Below, in pieces: positions 12,701-27,900 of a DNA stretch of 64,000 nt. The stretch covers positions 3,286,001 to 3,350,000 of the forward strand of contig JAPXFQ010000831.1 in NCBI GenBank assembly GCA_028564705.1, in the 5' to 3' direction. Each line of letters opens with the position of its first letter. Position 1 is the first letter of the stretch. Below the pieces are notes generated by a model, which saw nothing but the letters and a program-made list of their open reading frames with translations, did no database searches and had not been told where the DNA came from. Source of the stretch: Apricaphanius iberus (taxonomy: Eukaryota; Chordata; Actinopteri; Cyprinodontiformes; Aphaniidae). The translations under genes were made by a program, and so were the position numbers.

Positions 12701-15700
12701 CATAAATTACATTTCTTCTTGTTAATCTGTTTCACATATCAATTCAGTTGCTTTCTGCTCATACATAATGAGAACAGCTGGGAACATTAACAGATGTTTC
12801 CTTTCTTTTCAATATCTATATGCCCCTAGATTTTAACACCAAAAAGATTAGTTACCATAACTATGCAGATGATACTCAGCTGTACCTTTCAATGTCACCA
12901 GGTGACTTTGATCCCATCCAGACCCTAAATGAATGCATTGAGGAAATTCATAGCGGGATGTCCCTTAACTTTCTCCAGTTGAACAGAAGCAAAACTGAAG
13001 TAGTTATTTTTGGATCTAAAGTGGAACGAGTAAGAGTCAGCACACAACTTCAGTTAATACAACTAGAAACTACTGGTCTGGCATCTCATTTATAAAGCTT
13101 GCTTAAGCATAAAACTGGATCTGAAAACCACATAAGCAACTTTCTAGAGCTATTTTTGGATTTATAGAAAAACGTGGCGGAAAAATTTGTGCAACTTTAA
13201 GCACACTAAGGATCTTGCGTACGCACTCTTCAGACACGAAGGACACTGACAGCGCAGCAGGAGAGAAGGAAAAATTGTGAATTTAAGCCACATTTTCAGA
13301 CTTGTAGAGCATTGTGCACACTAGACAAACACACAACACACAACATCCCCCCAAATCCTGTGTATGAACTGAGAATAAAAATGAGAATCAGAATAAAAAT
13401 ATGTTTCATTTAGGAATTATGTTCATAGGTATGTCTTCAGATTATGTAGCAATTTTTAGATATTCAAGTAAGTACAAATATGCTGCAGCATCCCCTCTGC
13501 ATAATGCTGCACAATGGATGCTGGCGCTCACTGAAGATTTGAAGATTCTTTTATGTCAGGAACGCTCCTGCATCACTGCTTTGCCACCTGCTGCTCTTAT
13601 GTTTATTTTTATGACCCCAAATCAATATTTTGCATGGATGATACTTTTTAAAAGCCCACCTTTTCATCAGGCTTTAAATATCTAGGAGTGATTAAACTTA
13701 TTATGTTCTGGTGCAAATTTGCTTTTCATTTGTTTTAATTTGCTTTTATTCCAGTCTTATTTTCACGTCAAGAAGTAATCATATAATTGAAGCTTTATAT
13801 TTAATGTTTTGATTTGTTTCATCCCTGTGCTGCGACTTAAAATTTTAAATTAATTTTTAACTTTTTATTTTTTTAGTGTTGTTACACATCGTATTTCTGT
13901 GACTACATTTTTGTCGTTTGATGTGAAGCCATTGGCTAAGTAAAAGTCTATAGAAAGTGGGTGTGTAGCAGGCGGGATATGATCCAGAAACAGCTGAGCA
14001 CATTTCTACTAAGAGTCTTATTTACAGTGGAAGTTGCGTGCAGCTGTGTGTACTCAAAGTTTAATAGATAGTTACTGATGTAACTCAGAGAATGGACTTC
14101 AGAATAATTCTACTAGTTTATAAATCGTTGAATGGCTTATCCTAAAATATGTTGAAGACCTGTTGTCTTTATACCGACCCCTGCAGACCAGAAACTAACA
14201 CGAAGAAGCAGCCCTCAGTTTCTGTGCTCCCCTTATCTGCAACAAACTTACAGAAGACTGCAAAGCTGCTCAAACACTGAGCTGCTTTAAAGAAAACCTA
14301 AAACATATCTGTTTAGTGCTGCCTTTAAGTAAATGATTATGATGCTTAACTGCTAATGTTTTTTCTTTTATGATTTTCATACTTTATGCTTTTCATGTTT
14401 TACGCTTAATTGCTGTTTTTACTTTTCAACTTTTCACACTGCCTTTTTACTTTCTCTATTGTTGTCCTAATTCCTGTTTTTAACTCTCCATCCTGTGTTT
14501 GGTTGCTTTACCACCAAATCATGTAAAGCACCTTGAATTACCGTGTTGTCGAAAGTGTGCTATACAGACAAAATTGTGTTGCCCTCTCGACGGCGTCTGC
14601 TTTTGATATCCAAACCTTTCCCCCTCCATTTTTTTATATATCAGGAACGACGGCCAAGCACGTGGTGTTCCTGGCAGGAAACACTGCAAAACATGGCCTA
14701 CGCTGCAAAGCCTGCAAGATGAGCCTGCACCACAAATGTGAGAACGGAGTCGGGCAGCAGCGCTGCATGGGGAAACTGGTGAGAGACACAGACAGCATGC
14801 TGGATGCACTTTTACCAGTTCAGGAGTCTTTGAGCCTTATGTCTATAGTCATCGCAGTGTCACAGCGGCAGCAACCAAAACAGACACATTAGAATATGGA
14901 AACTGGCAGTGGGACCGTTTCCCACCAGAATGTGCTTATTCAGAAATCACACTTTATGTGTCAGTGTGCCAGCGCATCTGTGACCATCATCTTCTCTCGT
15001 CATCCTCCTCATCATAGTTATATCATCAGCGTTTCTGTGTTATATAAGAGCAGTTTAAGCACTTTGTCTAAAAGCACTGAGCTCCTCTTCATCTCTCTCA
15101 TGTCCAGCCTGCGCCAGCGTCAACGTAAAGAGAAATGCCGCGGCCCTCAGGCGACTTATTGAAGATCATGAAGCAGATTTGTGTGAACGACCTCGAATTT
15201 AGCAGGCTGTAAAACCTTTTTTAGTTCGAAAGCAATAAAGTCTGTCTGCTGGTTGGATAGGCAGGATAGAAACATTATATCGATTATTCAAAAGTATTCA
15301 TACCCCTCTACCTTTATCACAGTTTTAAAGCCACAAACTTAAATGTACTTTATTGAGTTTTTAAATTATAGAGCAGCAAACTTCTCATAAATCTTTAAGA
15401 AACAGAAGATAAAAAGTGTGGCAAGTAATTAGGTTTATTGTTACACCCCTAAGTTAAATCCTCTGTAACTGACCGCCTTTAGAAGCCACCTGATTGGTAA
15501 ATAGAGCCCATTTGTGTTTAAATGATGTTAAATAACAGTAAAAGTTACCATATAATTCCTGCTGTTCTGTTTCTGGCCTAAGAGGTTTTTTAGAGAACAT
15601 CCAACGTGGTGAAGACTAAGAAACTCAGCAGAAAGGTTGGGGAGACCATTGTGGAGAAGTTTAGAGCAGGGTTAGGTTCTATAACAACATCCTGAGCTTT

Positions 15701-18700
15701 GAACACCTCACAGAGCTCTTTTTAATCCCTCATCTGGACAATGAGAGAGGATGGACAACCTGCAGATGTACCAGGACATGAACGCCTAACTTAATTGACA
15801 GGCTGGGTGAGGAAAGCATTAATTCCTTTTGTTGAAAAGTGTCCAGGCCAGCATTAGACCGGCATTGTTCAAAAAAATCCAAAAGAAATCTCATTTACGC
15901 TTTGCCACCAACCATCTAGGAGACATACGCAGAGAACGTACTATCATTAGAACATGATGGTGGCATCATCATGCTGTGGGGATGCCTTTTCTTGAGCTTG
16001 GACAAGGACACTTAATTTAATTTATTTTAAGAGGATAACCCCTTGAGATGCATCATCTCGTTTTCAAGAGGGTCCTCAACAGTCGCCAAAGAAATTGAAG
16101 CACAAGACAGATACATAAGTACAGGCATACAACCAGAACATAGAAGACGAAACAACCAACCACCAAATCATTTACATACAACTTCCAACACATACATCCA
16201 ATACACCCAACAGCACACAAACACTCATACACGCCAACACACATACAGCGCTCACTTCTTAGAACTTTTAATTTTTGAACAATCAATTACAATTCTAAAA
16301 ACAAAGTACAACTGGTTTGTAAATATTGTAAAAGAACATTTTTCATACATTTGATAGTAGGTTATAGAGAGGATAGAGGCATGTTGGTTATTCCAATCAA
16401 AAGGTGCTTTATAAAAAAAGGAGAATTTCCCATTTCTTTACGAATTTGAGGTACGATTTTTTTTTTTTGATTTCCATGTCTTAAATTATAAGAAGAGCTA
16501 AATGGTATTAAATATTGTTTCAAATAGTCAGGGTAGCTAAGATTAAAGCATTTGAATATAAATAATAACCAATGAAATTGGCGTCTGGATGATGGAGTAA
16601 GCCAGGAGAGTTGCTGATACAACAGACAATGGTGAGTTCTGAAGGGACAGCGCAGAATAAACCTACACAGACTATTAAAGATAACATTGATTGGCTGAAG
16701 ATTAGTGGCAGTGGTATTTTGATAGACTACATCACAGTAATCGAGAATAGGGAGTAGCAGTTGAGTGACAATCCTCTTTCTCACTGAGAAACTAAAGCAA
16801 TTAATTGACTGGAAAAGTAATTTCAAACGATAAGTAATTTTATTAACAACAGCATGTATGTGAGACTTAAGAGAAAGATTGGAATCAAGCCATAAACCCA
16901 GATATTTATATGTCTCGACTGGTGCAATTGGCGCTGCATCCAAAAATACAATATTAAGTGCACCAACCGATATACTGTACGTCTGTTTTTGTCCTGGAAT
17001 AACATTGAGTGTGATTTGGTTTTATTAAGAAGTAACTTACTGGCTTGAAGCCAAAGTTGTACTGTATCAAAGCCATATTGAAGAGAGTTCTGAATATCAA
17101 TAATATTGGGTTTGGAACAGTCGATAATAGTATCATCAGCGTAAAGTTGAATATTGCAGTCTGAACAGGTGAGGGGATGGATGGAGCTGAATCCTGGACA
17201 ATCCTAGAAGAAAAACCTCTTTAGGGGTACAGAGGACCTTACACTGGGGTGGAGGTTCACCTTCCAGCAGGAAAACAACTCTAAACAGACATCCAGAGCT
17301 ACAATGGGATGGTTTAGATCAGTGCTTCTCAACTGGGGGTCTGCAGACCCCTAGTGGTCCATGACTTAACTGTAAGGGATCTGTGATCATTAAATATTCA
17401 TATATATATTAAACAGATCCTCTGACATTTATAGAAATAGAATATTATTTTACTCAAATGTGACCTAGACCTTTATCTACCTAAACTAAAGAAGGTAACA
17501 CGGCCTTTTTCTCTTTCACAAGTGTAATTCATTGTGCAGGTACTGGTCATAAAATTAGAAAAGCATAAAAAAAGTTTTTTATTTCATGATTCCATTCAAA
17601 ATTGAAACTTGTATATTGGCTTCATTCATTACTCGCAGAGTTAAATACTTCAAATGTTTTTTTTTTCATGATTATAACTGACAGCTATGAAAGTCCCAAA
17701 TTCAGCATCTCAAATAATGTGAATTTTGTGAAAATGTTCAGTATTGAAGACACCTGGTGCCACACTCTGATCAGCTAATAATTAGCTGCTGTATAAAAAT
17801 ATTTTACATGTTTCTGAAACTATTGTATATTTATACAGTAGTTTTAAATGGGCTGCTTTTGTAGACCATGGTGTGGTTCTCCTTGTAGGCCCTTTTCTGA
17901 AGAGGATCTGGATGTGAAGCGTCACAAGTTTTATCTATGCATCATTCAAGATCTTTTGGTTAAGGGATGCGTCTGTCAGGGTGGTCCTGGTGTTTTTACA
18001 AAGAAGGGTCTGGCCATACTGCTGTAGGCTAAAAAGCATTTTTCATTGTCGTTCTGGAGCAACAAATCAACAGACAGGGCTAAACAGGCAGACTGCACCT
18101 TAGACTCTAAAGGCCTTTAAAGTTGTTTGGATTGTGTTTGCTTCCCCTCTTTTTTAATACTCCTCTGCTGTCTCTTGCATGCAACAATAACTGGAACTAG
18201 TTAGGAACATTTGGGATAGGCTGAGTTGTGTCAAACAAGATAAAAGAGAATAAGTGTCATGCTGAAACGATGTAGCAGTAAAATCAACAATACAGCCATG
18301 CTTTCTCCTCCCGTTAAGTTTTTTCTCTCTCCTGTGGGTCGCTTGTGGGATGAGGCTTGAAGATATGACCAGCTCTCAGGAGTGGAAAATCAGGCTGAAG
18401 GGTCAAGCATATAAAGGAAAGTTTCCCCAGAGGAGTACGGCTCTAAATTCAACAAACTCTAAACTTGGACGCTTCTACTACCATGCTTGTTTCTCTTGGC
18501 TAACTGAATACCCCAGTATAAATTATGAAGTTACTTCATGCTCCAAAGCTGTAATAAAGCTGCAACTTATTTTCCCCCCAAAAAACTTCTGAACTCTGCA
18601 AAAAAAAATTAAATAAATAAAAGTGATCGTTCTCGAGTGCAGTGACATAGTTGTTCAGTTTCAGCAACTTCAGAATCATTGTTGCGCTTTGGATCAATCT

Positions 18701-18920
18701 TCATAATTTTTGCTACTTTTGTTTTTCAGCCGTGCTAAGCTTTGTAGCACAAAATTGTTACATTAATTTCTCTGCCAACATCAAGATGCTAAAAATTAGA
18801 CAAAAGGTGCTCACGGTTTGAGATGAGTTCTAAATATGGCATTGATTTGTAATGTAACGATTATCCAAGAAGGAAGTAGGAATAGGGAAGCCAGCTAAAA
18901 TTTGAGGTCTTAAAATGTAG

Positions 18921-18959
<39 letters not shown>

Positions 18960-21900
18960 GCAGTAGCATTGAGGTCCAGTTCTGACCAGCATTATTACCC
19001 TAATGTGCACGATGCATCAGCCTTCCCATTTCTCCTAACTACTCTAACACTAAATTAACCTACATAATATTGGTGAGCCATACAGTGGACAGAAAGACAG
19101 AAATTCTATCAGCCCGTGTAGCCGTAGTTTCCCTACTACAACCAAAACTTACTTCAAGCTAATGCTACACATGTTTTGATTGGAGAGGAAGTTGAAATAC
19201 AAATATGCAGCGTTTCTGCACAGTATGGAGTTTGATTTTAGCATTTTCGAGATCTGCATAAACCTTCTTCCCTATCTAAGTGTTTCCCCAATCCTGGTTC
19301 TCAAAGCAAACAGTCATGCATGTTTAAGGTGTTGTCAATCTTTAACACGCTTGATTGAGCTGATTCCAGTTCAGCAAATGTCTGTCAATCAGTCGTCAAT
19401 TAAAATCAGGTGCACTGATGCCGGGAAACATGTAAAACATGCAGAACATTGTGCCTTGAGGAGCTGTGTGCAAAATCGCTGTGATATTTCATTGACTAAA
19501 GGTTAGTTTATGCTCCTCCGTCTAAGTCGAAACAGATAGACGCAGCACTATTATGCGTCGACGCAAGGCCTCTGCGTTACCTACGCAACGACGGATGGAG
19601 TAGAGCCGTTATTTTCTAACTATCCATCTCCGTCAACAGAGAGCGTATGGCTGTGATTGGTCAGCTCAACAACAACCAGAGATTGTTTCACCTGCATGAT
19701 CTATAGTCTCTGTAATTAGTAGTTAATGCAGCATTTGGGCACTACACGCTTTATATTAAATCATTAAAGGACTGTTTAACTAATCTCGTCTTTCGGCGAT
19801 TATGAGCACAAGGAGGCGTAGAGAAACAAAAAAAACAGAACACTGCGTTTTTAGAGTAGTCTGGGAGCTGCACTTCTAGTAAAAATCTGTGTTACTGAGG
19901 GGACCAAGAATAGATCACCGGGGAAACACCACAAAGAAGCGGAGTCACACCAGACGCACAGTCACCCAACCTAACACTGAAGCACCTACCTTGAAAAGAC
20001 CTGAACCAGTCTAATGCAATTGTTCTTGGGATTGTTCTCATCCTTCTTCTTTCTCCGAACACGGTAAGTGGAATTTAGACCAAAAAGCTCTACTTTTGTC
20101 TCATCAGACCACCTGACCTTTTCCCATTCCTCCTCTGGATCATCGGCATTGGCAAACTTCAGACGGGCCGTGACATCCGCTGGTTTGAACAGGGGGACCT
20201 TGAATGCACGGCAGGATTTTAATCCATGATGGCAGTGTGTGTTACTGATGGTTTTCTTTGAGATTGTGGTCCCAGCTCTATTCAGGTCATTGACCAGGTC
20301 CTGCTCTGTAGTTCTGGGCTCATCCCTCACTGTCCTCATGATCACTGATGCCCCACGAGGAGAGATCTTGCATGGTGCTCCAGAGCGAGGGAGATTGACC
20401 GCCGTCTTGAACTTCTTCCATTTTCCAATTATTGCACCAACAGTTGCTGCCTTCTCACCAAGCTGCTTGCCTATTGTCCTGTAGCCAATCCCAGCCTTGT
20501 GCAGGTCTAAAATTTTATGTCCTTGCACATCTCTCTGGTCTCGGCCATTGTGGAGAGGTTGAAATTTGTTTGAGTTTCTGGACATGGGTCTTTTATACAG
20601 GTAACGAGTTCAAAAAGGTGCAGTTAATACAGATAATGAGTGGAGAACAAGAGGGCTTCTTAAAGAAGAACTAACACGTCTGTGGGAGCCTAAATTCTTA
20701 CTGGTTGATAGGCGATCAAATACTTATGTCATACACTAAAATTAAAATAAATTATTTAAAAATTATCCACTGGGATTTTCTGCATTTTTGTTTTAGATTA
20801 TTCCCCTCACAATTGAATAGTACCTTTGATAAAAATGACAGACCTCTACATGCTTTGTAAGTGGGAAAACGTAAAAAATCGAGCAGTGTAGCAAATACTT
20901 GTTCTCCCCACTGTGGCATAAACTATGTTGTGTCTTAAATTCCTGTTAATCAAAGCTTCCAGGTGTTTCCTAATCCACTCAGCCAAACATCCATTCCACA
21001 TATTCTTGTATATAAAAAGGTATATTTTTGTCAAGAAAATAGCATTTTTCATCTTTAAAGTTGTTCTAAATGTTACAGTTTCATTTGCTGGGAAACAATC
21101 CAAAGACGGAAGTGCATCTCTGGATTTCAAAGTATGACTCAAATGACTTCTTTCTGCCTTTATTAGCATTTTCTTTGCTTTGAAAAAATATATAAAGGCT
21201 GCTTGAAATTTGTGTTTCAGACTTTCAAAATTCATTGTCTTTCTCACTGTATAATAATTGATGTTAATAGAAACTAACATGTGTCAGTTAAAACGTGTGT
21301 CACTGCTTCAAACTCCGCTCACATCCTGACAGCCATACACGTGTTGGACAATATCTGCAGTGACATGATCTGAAAAGGAATCAGACTGATTCACAGTACT
21401 GCTCAAGAAGAAATCAGTGATTCATTCTTCAGTTTTTTTACGAGGAAGATTTTGTCACAAACATAACAACAGGCCGCATCACCTCCTGCTCATCCAAACG
21501 GCTTCCTTCAGGTTTCTTCCAAAGAAATGCATTCCTGTTAAGAACTGGTTTTAAACCTAAATCTTTTTCTTTTAATAACAAGCTTTTAAACATACTGATA
21601 GAAAGGCAACATAACAAATACAGCACATTAACACTGGTTAATGTCATGTTAATTTTGGGCCTTTAATGATTTCTTTGAATCCTTCCATTTTGCATGAAAA
21701 CTACAAAACAAATAATTGGGTGTACACATTGATAACATTATGCATACAGTACAGATAAGCCAAACACGTTTTGCTGCTACAAATTGTGGCTACATATTTA
21801 ACCACTCTTTTCATCAGAAATGCTCAGATCTGTTTAAATATGTTGGTTTATCGGGACAGAACTAGCTTGATGGCATAGTCTGCAAATTTTCAACTGGTTT

Positions 21901-24900
21901 GAGACCATTGTACCAATGTTAGCCTGTTTTACGGCGTTTGGGATCATTATCCTGTTGTGTCCAAGTTTCAACAGTGCAGCTGTTCACATAAGATGAAGTT
22001 GAAGAAATTGGAGGAAGCCTCCTTCTTCATTTTTCATCCTGCCATAGAGCCACTGAGGTCCTATTTCAGTAGGAAGAATGACGTCTAACCTGCTGAGGAC
22101 ATAAAAACTAGCAAACACATGATAAACCAGGCGAAAACACAACACCTACCATAGCCTAATTGTTCTGGCTGTTGACTCAAGGGTCGTCTGTTGTCACCAA
22201 TGCTTGAAGATTGTTGTGTACCCGTCCCACAGCTTTGGGTTGTCCATTCCGTTATAGACAAGATTTAAGTGTTTAACATTCCTGGGAGAAAAGTGTCTCC
22301 AACACTGTTAACTGTTTTTAGTGAGTGAGGAGAAGTCCATTATCTGCTAAAACGAGATTTGAAGGAGGTGAGAGTGCTCACTCCATCTTATTTCTCTGTT
22401 ACCATCAATAGTTTAAACTCCTGTTAGATACATTGTTATAATACATTTTTAGTAAAGACATAATTCTGTTCTCTGTTTACAACATTAGACATCGTTGAGT
22501 TTCAATACTGTGGGTACAGATGCAAAAATATCGTCCACATTTTACACCTTCATGTGTTAGAGAAATGTTTAATTATTTGATCTTTTCTTTCCTTCTATGA
22601 ATATACAATGTATTTATTTATTTTGTACTTTATTTAAAAAATATTTTTAATTTAAAGAAAAGAGAGAGGAACAGCTCTAGGGGCTTTTTTGTGTCAAAAA
22701 CATGAATTTTATCATACCTAATCTGCTTTTGAATGCGATAGAAAGGTTGATTGTGATTTATTTATGTTTGTATGATTATATACTTTCAAGCATTTAGCAT
22801 CCGTGACTCTAAAATGTGAAAATGTTTGATATTTAAGGTTATGGTTTCATAACATGCAAAGTGCACGCATGACATACAAACAAGTTAGAACTTCAGAAAA
22901 ATATGATAGTCGTTTAGGGAAAACATTAGTGCTTGAATTTCTATAAGACAATATATGAATTTAAATGATTTCACAAGAATTTTGCAAACATTTTGTACTC
23001 AATGTATGATACCTTTAAAGGCAACTGAATGAAGACAGAAACTGTAAAACTAAAGTTTTTCCAGCTGAGTACCATGCAGGGTTAACATTTCAACCATAAC
23101 TGTGATAAATTAGACTTTCCTTTAAAAAACTAAAATAAATAAAACATGCAATATGTAAAGTTTTAATGGCTGATATTTTTCCTTTTAACTAAATGTGTTA
23201 AAAGGAAGGACTCGTGGAAATGAGGATGCAGGGTGGCCTCAGTGAAGCTTTGTGCTTAGCGTGACGTCCGCGTCTGACATACTTTTGTTAACAGCGTCAC
23301 CCCCTCCTGCATCTGTTGCTCACTTCGCCCTTGAACTGTGTTTTATTTGTGGCTGTCTCAACATTTCTGTCAAGTTGCACATATTTGTGGGCTGATAAGT
23401 GGTGATTAAGAGGTTTGATGAATTTAGTCTGCCCTTCTGCTTTGTTTTATTCTGAAGTGGGAATAGAAGTCGCAATTGCTGCACAAATAAAGTTGCTTTT
23501 TATTGATAAAAAGCAACTGTCTGAACACATTTCCTGCCTAATTTAACAAACGAACATTTGTAAATTGCTGATTAGTTTCATCACTTCATTGTCATTTCTT
23601 TTTGTTGTGGTTTGTCCCAGAAGTATTTTGACTCACACCTTTTCTCTCTTCTGTGTCATTTTCTCTGCAGCCCAAAGGCTTTAGGCGATACTACAGCTCT
23701 CCACTGCTGAACCAGGAGCAGTACGGCTGCATCAAAGAAGTCATGCCAATTGGTTAGCTTGAAACATCTTTACAGTATTTTGTTTTTGTACAATTCCACA
23801 GACGTTCCACAGAAAACATAAGTTTTCTATTGTTTAAAATTTGTGGTTTTGTAAAAAAATAACAAAGAAACTTGGCTGGGATAAAAACTGCACATTTGTT
23901 TGCTTACCATCTTAACATATCTTATGATGTTCTCCTCCAAAGCCTGTGGGAATAAGGTGGACCCAGTATATGAAGCTCTGAGGTTTGGGACATCACTGGC
24001 ACAAAAAGCCAAGAGGGCAAGCGGCTCAGATTCTCCACAAAGAAACTCTGTAAGAACCCAATAATTGCCTTTATGCGATATCTCGAGCTTTACTTTTGTT
24101 TGGGCTTCATGTAAATTATGTCCAGGGTTTAGCAGACACGATGCAGTCGCTGGTTTAAATAGATACGTACACTGCAGAGCTGGAAACAATACCAATAAAG
24201 GCAGTGTGGCCCAGGCAGGCTTGCTGGAAGATGTCACTGTGAACTCTGAAGTCCCAGCTCTGAAGATGAATCAGACTGATTTGCAGCTGCATGTAGAATC
24301 TGTTTTCAGACTCTATGATATTGTACTGTAAGGTGAACTGTGACTGGATCTGTGCCTCTGGATGATGATGATGTCCTGTGCAGCTGTTAGAGATGCGTTT
24401 GTTTGTTTGTGTAAGTGTGTGTGTGTGTGTATGTGTGTGTGTGTCAGTGGAGGCTTTAGAGACAATGTGATCTCTGCAGGGGCCTGATAATAGCTTCCAA
24501 ATGCAGCCTATGAAACAACCCGTTTCCTCCCATCTGTAGTTCAAGATAGAAAATAGTTTCATTGTAGCAAGTTTGGTGTTCTAAGGCCTTGCTAATTTAC
24601 TTAAGGTGCTTTGCAAAAGTATTCACATCCTCTGACTTTTTTCATATTTTGTTACATCACAACCAAAAACTCGTCAGTGTGTTTGGCTGAGGTTGTTTGT
24701 GGTACAACAAAACACAGCAGACCATAATTGTCTCACGAAACAAATGATATATGTGTTTTTATGAAGATTTTTATGCATCTAAAATGATCTTTTAAGTTTA
24801 TGGATTGCTAACTTTATGGATTGCTCTTAATAAAATGTAGTGCAACCAGCTGCTTTCTAACGTCGCTCTGTTACTAAATCAATTGCCTCTGGTTTTGGGG

Positions 24901-27900
24901 CCTATTTTTGTGCTGTTTGCGGCCGTAAATGACAAATTTTGTTTCGTTTAAAAAAAACAGCATTTTGTTTAAAGCTGTGAATATTTTCAAGCTACCTTAT
25001 GGTGACTTTTAATGTCTGAGGTCCTCACTTTTCAGTTGTTCTTCTTGGATGTCAACATCCATTTGGTGCCAAATTGATATGTGTTGTGTCTGTAGGACTC
25101 ACCATTTAAACCACAATACTTGATGGCAAAGTTGATGTTTAAAGTCACACATTTTGATTTTGCAGGTTCACTTCATAGATTTAAAAAGACAGGAATAGAA
25201 ATAAGACAGAAGGGTAAAGCCAACTTGTAAAATTTTCCCAAGTTGTTGTAATTGGTCAGAGGAGATTAAAGTAAGACTAACACAAAGGCGAGTGGTCCAG
25301 TTTTTAGTGGAGTTACAATAACTTCTTCAAAAAAGTTTCCAGTAATGATAGAACTTGCATCAAAAGTTGAGATTGCAAAATTTTGTAATAGAGCCCACCT
25401 GTTTGCATTTTAACCGCTTTATTAATCATCTTTATTGATTTGTCAGAAGGACCCAGTCCTGACTAAGCTTCAGCTGTTCATCATTTGGAGAAAGCCAGAA
25501 AAAAAAGGAACTAAATACAAATGCATGCCTCAAATAACTGAGTTTTACTTGTAAGAAATGTTTAAAATATACCCCAAACAATGTTTGTGGAACTTTATCT
25601 AATCAATTTTTGTACTGATGTATTGTTTTTAGGCCAGTGATTTGGATAATGTTCCAGAGGAGGTGGCGGCTCACAGCAGTAGGAAGGAGCTGTCGAGAAA
25701 ACACAGCGATGACGGTGAGTCTCCGCTTTAGGAACCTGTTCCTTCCTCTAGCTTTCAAAATAATTCCCCATCCATTAGATATTACAAAAAGCTTCTCCCA
25801 GCTGTGTGCTAAAAGTTCAGTTTTCTGCAATGAGTCATTTTTCTGTTTGTTTGCTTAGTTTTCACAGTCATGCAGAACGGAGCAGAGTGTTTATACCTGC
25901 CAGAGAGAAAAGCTGATGATTTACCGGTGAGAAACACATTTTCTCAAAATGTTTCTGCTTTCTACAAAAAATGCATTACTTTCCATTGTACCCTGAAATA
26001 TATTTATTTTATAGAAATACTGTAAAAGTTTGTTATATTTTCCTCAAATTTCAACAGTTCTGTGCATTCTGCGACAAAGTTTTTGTTTCTCTGAAAACCT
26101 CTTAGAAGCAGCTTCATCCACTGACCAGTGCTTGAACTCTGCATAGTTTGTCCGAGAATTTACACTCAGCCAATAACCATTCTGCCTCCCCTCCCAACCC
26201 TGCTTCCATTGGCGTTGTTGAATTTCCCAGGACTTTTGGGAAAAATTTAGTTTTCCAGTTTTCCAGCAACAACAAATCAAACCCAAGCTGACCTGACCGA
26301 TGCCCTGTGCAACTGCAGATAAGCCTTGACCTTAAACTTTTGATCTGCTGCCATTTTCTTTGCTGCTGTTGTGCTCGGATGAAGTGCTGATGGTGCAAAA
26401 TTCATACTGCAGAAAGGCAAAAGGTTAAACATCTGTGAGTCACCTCCTGCAGCTCAGCAATGAATATTTCATAGAGCAGTTTAATTAGCACTCCTTCGTC
26501 CTCCCTGCCGTCTCCTTCATGGTGGAGGCTGTAGAGGGATGATCTCAGTTCCATGAATTCAGATAGTTAAAGAGGAGCACAAACAGGACAAACCCAGAAA
26601 TAAGGGGTTTGAAATGTAACATGTGCTGTATGTTTTATTCAGTCCCCCCTGAGTCATTACTTTGTGGAACCACCTTATGATGCAAGATCTTTTGGGTGTG
26701 TCTCACTTAACAGAGTAGCTTAAGTCGAGACAGATTGATCCTATTTAAAATATTTATTGACCAGTTTAACGTATGACAACAACATAAACAAATCCAAGTG
26801 CAAAAATACGGAGCAGATTTTCATGGGAAGAACACAACAATATGAGAAGGCAAATAAAATTCTATATTCTCTCAAAGGTAAATTCACTTAGACGTTTTGT
26901 TTTAATGATATAAAGTTGAAGACTAGAATGCGCTTACATTGTAATCACGGTAAATGCGATGACCTGAAAAGTACTTGCTAGGCTGCTAAAATAACAGCGT
27001 CACCTTCGTCACGTTTCTTAAGAAAGCTGAAGTTGGTTTCAGTATTCTAGATTCCCATTTGAGTAATGGCTAAAGGGCAATTACACATAACTTTACTCTT
27101 CCCTGAGCATCTTTAATCTGCTCTAGTATAAAAACGACATAACCTAAGACATTTCAAACTGGGACTAGTTAGAATAGTAAAAAACTAAGGGCCTGATTTA
27201 TCAACAGTTTGCACTTGTTAAAACCAGTGCAAACAGCACAGCGTCACAAAAACAGGTCATATATGACTTACTTACATGACCCAGAGAGCATTGCGCCTGT
27301 TAAACCCAGAGCAAGATGCACACAATCCATTTAGCACTTTAGCACATTTTCCCTAATCTGAATATGCAAAATGGGCTTTTCTGTAAGAAGATGTAAAATA
27401 TTAGGAGGAGAACAAGGAAATAAGAAGGCGTTCCAGGCACAGTGTGATTTACCAGGCATAAAAATGTGCGAGCTATTTTAGCACCTTTTTTTTGTGCTTC
27501 TGAAAGGTATGTCTTAACTTTGCGCCACCACATTCAACATAAGTTTATTATTGACAAACAAAAAATGTCATTCACACTTAATATAACCTAATAGTATTTA
27601 GCACTCTAATGGCCATAAACCTGACAGTTCTGTAAATATTTATTTGTTTTTCCCCCCCAAAACGCATCATAACTCACTGTGAACTCCACCTGCTGAAGAC
27701 AAGCTGAGCACACAGTGAGTTATGATCCTCATGGATTCTTAATATTTGGGTGTTTACTAATCTTCCTGGGTTCCAGTTAATAAGATATAGTAATGACGTG
27801 TGATACCACAATGACAATTGACAAAATATTTGACATTTTAAAAACAAAATTCATCCATTTCAGATTACACATTTGCTAGATAATAATTGTTTGGCAATGC

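Noticed and set aside
23827..24237. 136-codon minus-strand ORF
   Set aside because: It overlaps stac exon 5 on the opposite strand and has no known domain.
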